Position numbers and translations under genes: made by a program
The notes under the pieces: model-generated
What the model was told of the DNA's origin: nothing
What the model saw: the letters and a program-made list of their open reading frames with translations, nothing else
Database searches by the model: none
Assembly: GCA_036001245.1 (NCBI GenBank)
Contig: DASYUL010000015.1
Span: 1-64,000, forward strand
Length of the DNA: 64,000 nucleotides
Direction: 5' to 3'
Source: Gp7-AA6 sp036001245
GTDB lineage: Bacteria > Acidobacteriota > Thermoanaerobaculia > UBA5066 > Gp7-AA6
Shown: piece after piece, positions 25,598-32,529 of the stretch
Layout of the letters: every line of letters starts with the position of its first letter
How positions within the stretch are numbered: position 1 is the stretch's first letter

Positions 25598-26102
25598 GTC
25601 CGCAGATCGAAATAAACTGCTCGGAGTGGAACTTCAGAAACTGCCGCGCGAGATCGAGTTTGCGCTGTCGGGGGTGGGCTTCCGGGCGCGGCGTCGGCTC
25701 GCGCTTCCGTTCCTGACGGTCGATCCCGGAGGGTTTCCCCGCGCGGCGCTGCTGACGCTGGGAGAAATCCGCGCGCGCTCCCGGACCGTGCTGGCCGTCG
25801 CGGTGCGCGCGGGAAGCCGCACGGCCGCCAACCTGATCCGCAGACGGACGGCGACCCTTCTGTACATCGCGCGAAACCAGGCCGTTTGGGTGCAGATGAA
25901 GGCGGGCCGCGCCCGGACGTCGGACTTCGATCCCGACCGCCTGATCTTTCCGCTCTCGGTCGTGCTCGTGAAGGTGGACCGTGCGACGGAAGAGGGGGCA
26001 GCGGCGCTCGCGGGAGGGCCGACGTTCACTTCGCGCGGCTCCGAGCGGCTCTTTTCCGACGACCTCTATGCCGAGCTCGCGGGAAAGGAGCCGCTGCGAT
26101 GA
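25596..26102 (+). CDS. pyridoxamine 5'-phosphate oxidase-like FMN-binding split-barrel protein
   Basis: A 168 aa cytosolic protein of the PNPOx-like split-barrel group: LALPFLTVDPGGFPRAALLTLGEI forms the first strands, RTAANLIRRRTATLLYI the FMN-phosphate region, and AVWVQMKAGRA the next strand. Such proteins bind FMN, F420 or heme and reduce or oxidise small molecules; this one is not assignable to pyridoxine metabolism. No Shine-Dalgarno precedes ATG 25596. Its stop overlaps the SDR start (ATGA 26099-26102), implying joint function. Confidence 0.7.
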   Translation: MSADRNKLLGVELQKLPREIEFALSGVGFRARRRLALPFLTVDPGGFPRAALLTLGEIRARSRTVLAVAVRAGSRTAANLIRRRTATLLYIARNQAVWVQMKAGRARTSDFDPDRLIFPLSVVLVKVDRATEEGAAALAGGPTFTSRGSERLFSDDLYAELAGKEPLR

Positions 26103-26833
26103 AGTTCCGCGACCGGACCGTTCTCGTCACCGGCGCGTCACGCGGGATCGGACGCTCGATCGCGCTGCGGTTCGCCGAAGAGGGCGCTCGGCTCGCGCTC
26201 GTCGCGCGCACCGAGGCGGAGCTGCTTGCCACGGCGACTCTCGTCGAGCAGGCGGGCGCCCGGTCGATGGCGATCCCGACGGACATCCGCGACCGCGCCG
26301 GAGCGGAAGCGTGCGTCGAGCGGGCGGAGAAGGAGCTCGGCTCGATCGACGTCCTCGTCAACAACGCCGGCGTGTTTCTCTGGCGGCCGTTCCTGAATCT
26401 TTCGCCGGAGGAGTGGGACCTCGTGATCGCAACGAATCTGACGGGCGCCGCGAACTTCTGCCGCGCGGTGATCCCCGGGATGATGAAGCGCCGCCGCGGA
26501 CGCATCGTCAACGTCTCGTCCATCCACGGGATGCGCGGCGAGGCGAACCTCGCCGCCCACAGCGCGGCGAAGTTCGGCTTGATCGGGCTGACGCAGAGCC
26601 TCGCGCGCGAGTTTCGCGAGTTCAACATCGCAGTCAACGCGGTGTGCCCCGGGACCGTCGAGAACAAGGAGGACGAAACGGGCGCCGCGGATCGTGCCGA
26701 GCCGCTGGCGGAAAAGCTCTGGCCGCGCGACGTCGCCCGGACCGTGCTCTTTCTGGCCTCCGACGACGCCGCCGCGATCACGGGCGCGGCGCTCGAGGTC
26801 TTCGGCGGCACGCATTTCGCGATCCAGCCGTAG
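26099..26833 (+). CDS. SDR-family protein with catalytic Tyr replaced by His
   Basis: A 244 aa classical-SDR fold: cofactor loop TGASRGIG (11-18), NNAG (88-91), Ser141 (NVSSIHG) and Lys158. The motif that should read YxxxK is HSAAK, so His154 stands where the catalytic tyrosine belongs, with the usual 13-residue spacing from Ser141. The codons (CAC AGC GCG GCG AAG) are clear. Otherwise it looks like a 3-oxoacyl-ACP-reductase-type enzyme. It may be catalytically altered or a binding protein. Translationally coupled to the PNPOx-like gene. Confidence 0.85.
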   Translation: MKFRDRTVLVTGASRGIGRSIALRFAEEGARLALVARTEAELLATATLVEQAGARSMAIPTDIRDRAGAEACVERAEKELGSIDVLVNNAGVFLWRPFLNLSPEEWDLVIATNLTGAANFCRAVIPGMMKRRRGRIVNVSSIHGMRGEANLAAHSAAKFGLIGLTQSLAREFREFNIAVNAVCPGTVENKEDETGAADRAEPLAEKLWPRDVARTVLFLASDDAAAITGAALEVFGGTHFAIQP

Positions 26834-26862
26834 CCCCGCCGACAAATACTCTCTCCTTGCCG

Positions 26863-27918
26863 TCAGCGCGCACCCGCGGCGAGTGCGCCGCCAGGACGAT
26901 TGCGATATTCGAGCTGGATCGATACCGGCGTGAGCGGCTTCCCGTCGGCCTCCGCGTGCGGATAGATGAAGTAGTTGAGCGGCTCCGCGCAGGGCGGCGG
27001 GTCCAGCCGGAGGTCACGGCCGACGGTGAACTGGATCCGGTCGGGATCGAGGTTCCCGAAGAGATACTCCCGCCGCCTGGCGTCCATCGTCTTCGAGGCG
27101 TCGGAGGCGTCCACAGGGACCCAGCCGACGCCGTCCAGGTAGAACTCCGCCCAGCAATGGTAGCCGGGAACCGTCCCGGCCGGCTCCTTCTTCAAAGGAA
27201 ACCCGATCACGAAGCGCGCGGGGATTCCCTCCGCCCGCGCGAGCGAAATGAAGACGGAGTGGAAGTCGGTGCAGTTTCCCTTCTGGACGTCGCACGCGCG
27301 CTCCGTGTCTCCCAGACCCCAGCCGGGCGTCGTCTTGTCGTAGACCATCGTGTTGACGAGCCACTCGTAGATCGCGCGGGCCTTCCCCTCGGGAGTCCGC
27401 TCGCCCCACGTGATCCGCCGAGCGAGGTCGCGCACGCGAGGTGAGAGCGTGACGAGCCGCTCCGCTTTGAGGTATCGCTCGAGGTCTTCCGGTCTCGTCG
27501 CGACCCGACCGTCAAGCGCGGAGCGGAGCACTTCCCTCCGCTCGGCCTCGAAGGTCACGCGGACGTCGAGCCGCCCGGCGGGAGGTTGCGTCGCGGCCAG
27601 GTAGAGATACGAGTTGCCGTTCTCTCGCTCGCGGCGCACGCTCCATGGGTAGGGGCTCTCGATCCGGATGCTCCGAACCTGCTGCGCCGGCATGTCCGAC
27701 GGCAGCGGGACCCATACTTCGAGACGTCCGATGCCCGGCGGCACCTGCTCGACGCTCGCCACGTACGTCGCTTCGAAAGCGCGGATCGAGGAGCGGGTTG
27801 GCGGCGGCGCCGTGCCACTCCCCGCATCGAGAGCCGCCGTGAACAGGAGCCCGACGATGATCGTGGTCGCCTCAACTCTTCTCCGCCACGCGGACCCAGA
27901 CCCCGTCCTTTTCTTCAT
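26863..27918 (-). CDS. exported transglutaminase-like domain protein
   Basis: A 351 aa protein with an N-terminal hydrophobic segment (TTIIVGLLFTAALDAG), a beta-rich N-terminal domain (~40-140) and a transglutaminase-like core: nucleophile Cys in QKGNCTDFHSVFISLARAEGIPAR, His in VPGYHCWAEFYLDGVGW, and Asp in PVDASDAS. The complete triad suggests a papain-like amidase, peptidase or transglutaminase acting outside the cytosol. ATG 27918 lies 47 bp inside the upstream gene; no Shine-Dalgarno is visible. It is the last gene of the long minus-strand run from the pyrimidine genes. Confidence 0.85.
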   Translation of the reverse strand: MKKRTGSGSAWRRRVEATTIIVGLLFTAALDAGSGTAPPPTRSSIRAFEATYVASVEQVPPGIGRLEVWVPLPSDMPAQQVRSIRIESPYPWSVRRERENGNSYLYLAATQPPAGRLDVRVTFEAERREVLRSALDGRVATRPEDLERYLKAERLVTLSPRVRDLARRITWGERTPEGKARAIYEWLVNTMVYDKTTPGWGLGDTERACDVQKGNCTDFHSVFISLARAEGIPARFVIGFPLKKEPAGTVPGYHCWAEFYLDGVGWVPVDASDASKTMDARRREYLFGNLDPDRIQFTVGRDLRLDPPPCAEPLNYFIYPHAEADGKPLTPVSIQLEYRNRPGGALAAGAR

Positions 27919-28360
27919 AGTTGTACCGGGCCTTTCCGTTGATCTTGTGGACGCTCGTGTCGGTCACGACGAGCTTGTCGCCGTCCTTCTTCAGAAAAAA
28001 GTCGACGTCCACCATCGTGCCGTCCGCCGCCTTGAAGTCCACGCACGCAAAATACCTGCCGTCGGCGAGCGCCTGCAGGCGGTCCTTGTGCACGCGGACC
28101 AGCTCGAGCTCCCAGGTCTTCTCGAGGACTTCGTCGCGCACGAGGAACTTCCCGTCCGAAGCCTTCGCCTTCTCCTCGATGTTCGAGCGAATCGCCGCGT
28201 CGATGTCGTCCACCGAGAACTTCTTCTCCGACTTCGGGTGTTCAGGATTCTCCTTCTTTTGCGGGTGCTCCTTCGGATGCTCCTTCTGCTGGGCGATGAC
28301 CGGGGCGGCCAGCAGTACCGTCAACGACAGCGCCAGGACCGGAGAAACGGGCGTCTTCAT
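27872..28360 (-). CDS. exported protein with His/Lys/Glu/Pro-rich linker, unknown function
   Basis: A 162 aa protein with a signal peptide (VLALSLTVLLAAPVIAQ), a charged repeat-like linker (KEHPKEHPQKKENPEHPK) and a compact ~115 aa domain (FSVDDIDAAIRSNIEEKAK ... RYFACVDFKAADGTMVDVDFFL) resembling small NTF2/cystatin-like folds. The ATG is set by an AAAAGGAG Shine-Dalgarno 6 nt upstream. No family recognised. It overlaps the transglutaminase-like gene by 47 bp. Confidence 0.7.
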   Translation of the reverse strand: MKTPVSPVLALSLTVLLAAPVIAQQKEHPKEHPQKKENPEHPKSEKKFSVDDIDAAIRSNIEEKAKASDGKFLVRDEVLEKTWELELVRVHKDRLQALADGRYFACVDFKAADGTMVDVDFFLKKDGDKLVVTDTSVHKINGKARYNYEEKDGVWVRVAEKS

Positions 28361-28429
28361 GGGTGGCTCCTTTTGCGAGAGGACGGAACGTCCCGGCTCT
28401 TGCCAACCCCGCCCGTCACACACGCATTC

Positions 28430-28789
28430 CTACTTCCCCCAGATCATCCGGAGCGAGACGAGGAGCAGGAATCCCCCGAACATCCGCCGCAGCGTCAGGT
28501 CCGACACCGGCTCGACGAGTTTCGCGCCGATGAAGGCGCCGACGAGCAGTCCCACGGCGATCAGCACCGAGTAGCGCCAGTTCAGGTTTCCGTTCTTCCA
28601 GTACACCCACGCGCCGAGCGCGCCGACCGGCAGAAGAATCGCGCCGAGCGAGGTTCCGACCGCCGCATGCTGGCTCATCTTGTAGAGCAGGACGAGCGCG
28701 GGCACGATGATGAGCCCCCCGCCGATCCCGAACATCCCCGCCGCGACGCCCGCGACGATCCCGATGGCCACGAGTCCGAGCGTCTGCAT
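28430..28789 (-). CDS. half-length TSUP (TauE/SafE) family transporter
   Basis: A 119 aa membrane protein with four helices and the TauE/SafE N-terminal signature (GMFGIGGGLIIVPALVLL; QHAAVGTSLGAILL). Full-length family members have about eight helices in two homologous halves; this one is a complete half ending in a normal stop, so it would have to dimerise. Sulfite, sulfonate or organic anions are typical substrates. AAAGGA upstream may serve as Shine-Dalgarno. It lies between GDPD and an exported-protein gene. Confidence 0.85.
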   Translation of the reverse strand: MQTLGLVAIGIVAGVAAGMFGIGGGLIIVPALVLLYKMSQHAAVGTSLGAILLPVGALGAWVYWKNGNLNWRYSVLIAVGLLVGAFIGAKLVEPVSDLTLRRMFGGFLLLVSLRMIWGK

Positions 28790-28802
28790 CAGCGTGTCCT
28801 TT

Positions 28803-29582
28803 CTAGTGCGTCTCCGTGGCGTTGCGCAGTCCGAGCGCGAGCTCCGGGTCGTCGGTCGTGATCGAGGCGACGCCCGACGCGACGAATCGTTCGATCTCGT
28901 CGGGGTCGTTGATCGTCCACGGGTGCACCGAAAGTCCGGCGGCGACGGCTTGCGCGATCAACGCGGGCGTCGCGAGGTCCCGTGCCGGCGCGATCGCGTC
29001 GACGGGCGGGAAGAGCGGCGTCAGGCGACCCGACTCGGGGAGCGCCACGGGATGATCGAAGATGTAGCTCGTCGCGAGCCTCGGCTCGATTTCCCGCATT
29101 CGCTTCAGGAACTCCGCGTCGAACGACGCGACGAGGACCCGCTCGATGACGCCGTACTCGACGGCGAGGCCGGCGATGCGGCGTGCCATCACCCCCCGAT
29201 CCGTGCCGGCGGAGACCTTGACCTCGACGACGTACCGGAGCGAGCGGCCGTAGCGGTGAAAGACGTCCTGGAGCCGGGGGATCGCGTACTCGCCCTGCTC
29301 CGACGGGAGCGTGAGACGCTGGATCTCCCGGGTCGTGAAGCTCCGGACGGGCACGCGCTGGGTGCCGAGCGAGACGTCCTCGTCGTGGAACAGCACCGCC
29401 TCTCCGTCGCGCGTCTGGCGCACGTCGAGCTCGACCGCGTCCGCGCCGAGGCTTTCGGCCCAGTCGAAGCTCTCGATGGTGTTCTCCCGCGCACGCCGCG
29501 GCGCGCCCCGGTGACCGATGACCCAGACCGGATGAGCCTCGCGCCAGTCGCTCGCCGCGCGGGTGGAGTTCGCCTCGCTCAC
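28803..29582 (-). CDS. glycerophosphodiester phosphodiesterase
   Basis: A 259 aa GDPD-family TIM-barrel enzyme hydrolysing glycerophosphodiesters to glycerol-3-phosphate and an alcohol. It shows the catalytic first loop GHRGAPRRARENTIESF (His, Arg, Glu-Asn), ELDVRQTRDG with the metal Glu/Asp, and YVVEVKV with the later Glu. No signal peptide, so probably cytosolic. GTG 29582 overlaps the pyrF stop (GTGA). Confidence 0.92.
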   Translation of the reverse strand: MSEANSTRAASDWREAHPVWVIGHRGAPRRARENTIESFDWAESLGADAVELDVRQTRDGEAVLFHDEDVSLGTQRVPVRSFTTREIQRLTLPSEQGEYAIPRLQDVFHRYGRSLRYVVEVKVSAGTDRGVMARRIAGLAVEYGVIERVLVASFDAEFLKRMREIEPRLATSYIFDHPVALPESGRLTPLFPPVDAIAPARDLATPALIAQAVAAGLSVHPWTINDPDEIERFVASGVASITTDDPELALGLRNATETH

Positions 29583-30283
29583 GCCGCGGATTGTATTTGC
29601 GTCAGCAGGGACTCCAGGGCGGCGTCGGGATCCGCGGCGGCGGTGATCGGCCGTCCCACGACCAGCAGGTCCGCTCCCGCCGCGAGCGCGGCGGAGGGAG
29701 TCGCGATCCGCATCTGATCGAACGCCTCGCTTCCCGCCGGCCGGATACCCGGGACGACCGTGAAAAACGCGGCGCCGCAGGCGCCCTTGACCGCCGCGAG
29801 ATCGCGCGGCCCGCAGACGACTCCGTCGAGGCTGCACTCCTTCGCGAGCACGGCGAGCCGGCGAGCGATGCCCTCGGGGTGCCCCGCGACGGGAAGGTCC
29901 GCGAGGGCGCGCGGGTCGAGCGACGTCAGGAGCGTGACGGCGATGAGCCGCGGCGCTCCCTCGCCACGGCCGGCCGCCTCCCGGGCGGCGACGAGCATCT
30001 CGCGCCCCCCGAACGCGTGCACGTTCAGCATCGCCGCGCCCGACCGCGCCGCCGCCGCGACCGCGCGGGCGACGGTCGTCGGAATGTCGTGGAGCTTGAC
30101 GTCCAGGAACACGCGCGCACCGGTCTCCGCGACCTCCGACACGATCCGCGGGCCGAGCGCCGTGAACGCCTCCAGTCCGACCTTGAGCCATCCGACCCTC
30201 GGCGCGAAACGCCACGCGGCGGCGAGGATCTCCTCCCGCGTGCCGAAGTCGAGCGCGACGCAAAGCCGCTCTTCCTGACTCAC
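29579..30283 (-). CDS. pyrF: orotidine 5'-phosphate decarboxylase
   Basis: A 234 aa OMP decarboxylase, converting OMP to UMP in the last de novo pyrimidine step. ALDFGTREE at the N-terminus and FLDVKLHDIPTTV (DxKxxDI catalytic motif, residues ~58-65) are diagnostic; VVPGIRPAG and LVVGRPITAA form the phosphate grip. GTG 30283 overlaps the pyrD stop (GTGA), and its own stop overlaps GDPD. Confidence 0.96.
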   Translation of the reverse strand: MSQEERLCVALDFGTREEILAAAWRFAPRVGWLKVGLEAFTALGPRIVSEVAETGARVFLDVKLHDIPTTVARAVAAAARSGAAMLNVHAFGGREMLVAAREAAGRGEGAPRLIAVTLLTSLDPRALADLPVAGHPEGIARRLAVLAKECSLDGVVCGPRDLAAVKGACGAAFFTVVPGIRPAGSEAFDQMRIATPSAALAAGADLLVVGRPITAAADPDAALESLLTQIQSAA

Positions 30284-31230
30284 CCTTCGGCACCTGCGTC
30301 GCCGCCGGGCACTTCGCCTCCCGTGGGTGCGCGCTGCGCGCGGCCGACGAGAGATCGAACCGTCGTATCGCGGTCGCGGCAATATGCCTCGAGCTCGTCG
30401 ACGAGCCGTCCGGAAACGCCCGGATCCCGGAAGTTGGCCGTCCCGATCTGCACGGCCGACGCGCCGGCGGCGAGGAACTCGAGCACGTCGGAGAGATCGG
30501 AGATGCCGCCGATCCCCATGAGGGGCACGTCCGGCAGCGCGCGGGCCACCTGGAAGACCATCCGCACCGCGAGCGGCTTGATCGCGGGGCCCGAGAGCCC
30601 GCCCGTGCCGAACGAGAGCCGCGGGCGCGCGGTCACGGGGTCGATCGCCATCCCGACGAACGTGTTGACGAGAGAAAGGATGTCCGCCCCGGAGTCGCGG
30701 GCGGCCCGGGCGGATTCGACGAGGTCCGGCGCGTTGGGAGACAGCTTGACGACGAGGGTCCGCTTCGTTGCCGCACGCACGCGCGCCACCAGCGACGCGG
30801 TCGCGGCCGGGGAGTTGCCGAAGAGCATCCCGCCCCTCTCGACGTTTGGACAGGAGATGTTGAGCTCGATCGCCGCGAGGCCTTCGGCGTCCTCCAGGGC
30901 GCCGACGACCGCGACGTAGTCCTCCTCGATATCGCCCCAGACGTTCGCGATGACGGTTGCGCCGAGTTCCCGGAGGCGCGGCAGCTTCTCTTCGAGGAAG
31001 CTCTTCACGCCGACGTTCTGGAGCCCGATCGCGTTCAGCATTCCCGCGGGCGTCTCGCAGATCCGCGGCGGAACGTTTCCGGCGTGCGGCGCGAGCGAGA
31101 GGCCCTTGGTGCAGAGCGCGCCGATCGTCGAGAGGTCGACGAACTCCGTGAACTCGAGCCCGTATCCGAACGTCCCCGACGCGGTCACAACGGGATTTTT
31201 CAGATGAAGCGGCCCCAGCCGCGTCTCCAT
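30280..31230 (-). CDS. pyrD: dihydroorotate dehydrogenase, class 1B catalytic subunit
   Basis: A 316 aa FMN enzyme oxidising dihydroorotate to orotate. Class 1B is indicated by NISCPNVERGG with the active-site Cys and by the adjacent pyrK. VVKLSPNAPD, SLVNTFVGMAID and GIGGISDLSD contribute to the FMN/substrate site. ATG 31230 begins the conserved METRLGPLHLKNP; the open frame upstream runs into a heptamer repeat array and is not coding. The 38-bp gap to pyrK is filled by that array. Confidence 0.95.
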   Translation of the reverse strand: METRLGPLHLKNPVVTASGTFGYGLEFTEFVDLSTIGALCTKGLSLAPHAGNVPPRICETPAGMLNAIGLQNVGVKSFLEEKLPRLRELGATVIANVWGDIEEDYVAVVGALEDAEGLAAIELNISCPNVERGGMLFGNSPAATASLVARVRAATKRTLVVKLSPNAPDLVESARAARDSGADILSLVNTFVGMAIDPVTARPRLSFGTGGLSGPAIKPLAVRMVFQVARALPDVPLMGIGGISDLSDVLEFLAAGASAVQIGTANFRDPGVSGRLVDELEAYCRDRDTTVRSLVGRAQRAPTGGEVPGGDAGAEG

Positions 31231-31237
31231 CAGGCCA

Positions 31238-31265
31238 CTTGGAGCTTGGAACTTGGAACCTGGAA
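31238..31265. repeat. heptamer tandem array (CTTGGAR)
   Basis: Four consecutive 7-mers: CTTGGAG, CTTGGAA, CTTGGAA, CCTGGAA. They occupy the pyrK-pyrD spacer. Confidence 0.8.
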
Positions 31266-31268
31266 CCG

Positions 31269-32069
31269 TCAAATTCGTCCCCAGTCGATCTTCTGCGGCG
31301 GAAGTATCGGCCCCTCCACGCACGAGATCACGAATGGCTTGTCGCGTCCGGGAATCACGCACCCGAGGCAGGCGCCGAAGCCGCAGCCCATTGCCGCCTC
31401 GGTCGAGAACTCCGCGGGGATCCGCGCGGGCTCGACGACGCGCGCGAGCGCCGCGAACATCGGCATCGGGCCGCAGGCGTAGAGGCGCGCGTACGGGGAC
31501 GGCGCCGCGGCGGCGCGCCGCGCGAAGGCGCCGGTGATGAATCCTTTCTCCCCGAGCGAGCCGTCGTCGGTGGAGAGAACGGTCTCTCCGTCCACGAGAC
31601 CCTCGAACCGCGCCCGGAAGTCGAGCTCGGCGGCGTTGCGGCCGCCGAGATAGAGGTCGCCGGCGACGCCCGCCGCTCGCATGGCGCGGAGGAGGAGCGG
31701 AAAGGGAGCGGCGCCGATGCCGCCGGCCACGATCGCGACGCGCGCTCCTCGCCCGAGTCCGGCGAGAGAGAAGCCGTTGCCGAGCGGCCCGAGGAGCGAC
31801 GCTTCCGATCCCTCCGCCAGGCTCTCGAGTGTCGCCGTTCCCGGTCCGATGGTCTTCACGAGGAACTCGACTTCTCCGGCGGCCGGGTCGGCGTCCGCCA
31901 CCGAGTAAGCGCGGCGCAGGTAAGGTCGCAGCCGTCCGGCGATCTCGAGCATCACGAACTGGCCGGGAGACACGTCGCGTGCGAGTCTCGGAGCCTGGAA
32001 GGTCACGGAAAAGAAGCCGGGAGAGAAGACGCGACGGGCGAGAAGGACTCCCCGGTGATCGGCCCTCAC
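31269..32069 (-). CDS. pyrK: dihydroorotate dehydrogenase electron-transfer subunit
   Basis: A 266 aa FAD/[2Fe-2S] protein passing electrons from the class 1B PyrD to NAD+. It has an N-terminal ferredoxin-reductase barrel (RRAYSVAD for FAD), a nucleotide domain (VAGGIGAAPFPLLLRAM) and a C-terminal cluster motif, CGFGACLGCVIPG...C, with four cysteines spaced as in PyrK. GTG 32069 is the start; an inverted heptamer array lies 10 bp upstream. Confidence 0.94.
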   Translation of the reverse strand: MRADHRGVLLARRVFSPGFFSVTFQAPRLARDVSPGQFVMLEIAGRLRPYLRRAYSVADADPAAGEVEFLVKTIGPGTATLESLAEGSEASLLGPLGNGFSLAGLGRGARVAIVAGGIGAAPFPLLLRAMRAAGVAGDLYLGGRNAAELDFRARFEGLVDGETVLSTDDGSLGEKGFITGAFARRAAAAPSPYARLYACGPMPMFAALARVVEPARIPAEFSTEAAMGCGFGACLGCVIPGRDKPFVISCVEGPILPPQKIDWGRI

Positions 32070-32078
32070 CGGGTCAAG

Positions 32079-32114
32079 CTATCAGCTGTCAGCGTGGTGG
32101 CCGACAGCCGATAG
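32079..32114. repeat. inverted heptamer array upstream of pyrK
   Basis: CTATCAG, CTGTCAG (32079-32092) face CCGACAG, CCGATAG (32101-32114), forming a hairpin-capable arrangement with two 7-nt units per arm. Confidence 0.65.
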
Positions 32115-32122
32115 CGGAGCGG

Positions 32123-32341
32123 TCAAAAGATTCGGCCGTAGACCTCGAGCGGCTCGCTGTCGTCGTTGCCGTCTTCCTCCGCGTGGCCGTCTTTCTTCGC
32201 GCACCGCTCGCAGCGGATGACGCCGTCCATCTCGACGAAGGGACGGGTGTAGTCGCCGCAGCCGTAGCAGCGGCGCATCGATCGATGATTTCCCTGGACC
32301 GGCGGCTCGACCGTCAACTGCAACTGCAACTCGCGTCTCAT
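32123..32341 (-). CDS. small zinc-ribbon protein
   Basis: A 72 aa protein with two CxxC pairs (CYGCGDYTRPF ... IRCERCAKK), a probable single zinc ribbon, followed by an acidic stretch (EEDGNDDSEPLE). No family recognised. ATG 32341 gives full length; a second ATG before CYGC is possible. It is the first gene upstream of pyrK on the same strand and may be co-transcribed with the pyrimidine genes. Confidence 0.6.
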   Translation of the reverse strand: MRRELQLQLTVEPPVQGNHRSMRRCYGCGDYTRPFVEMDGVIRCERCAKKDGHAEEDGNDDSEPLEVYGRIF

Positions 32342-32411
32342 TTGCTCTCACTTCCTTCTGTCACTTGACTCGTGACGAACGGAGAAGGAGCAGACCGCGT
32401 ACCATTACTTA

Positions 32412-32491
32412 TCTACTGAAACAAAAAGACTTAAACGAAGGTCGTAGTCGAGAATTGTCGCCGGGATGAGGAAAATGTCCGATTCAGTAGA
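32412..32491. repeat. short inverted repeat (TCTACTGAA / TTCAGTAGA)
   Basis: Exact 9-bp arms at 32412-32420 and 32483-32491 separated by 62 nt of A/T-richer sequence, in the spacer between the E1 gene and the zinc-ribbon gene. It directly abuts the hairpin at 32498-32521. Confidence 0.5.
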
Positions 32492-32497
32492 CAGTCC

Positions 32498-32521
32498 GGG
32501 GGCAGGTCTCAACCTGACCCC
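32498..32521. repeat. short hairpin GGGGGCAGGT...ACCTGACCCC downstream of the E1 gene
   Basis: A 10-position stem with one mismatch and a 4-nt loop, 8 nt past the E1 stop. Arm ends resemble the GGGGACAG/CTGTCCCC and GGGTCAGG/CCTGACCC families. No U-tract, so a Rho-independent terminator is doubtful. Confidence 0.5.
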
Positions 32522-32529
32522 GCGCGGCT

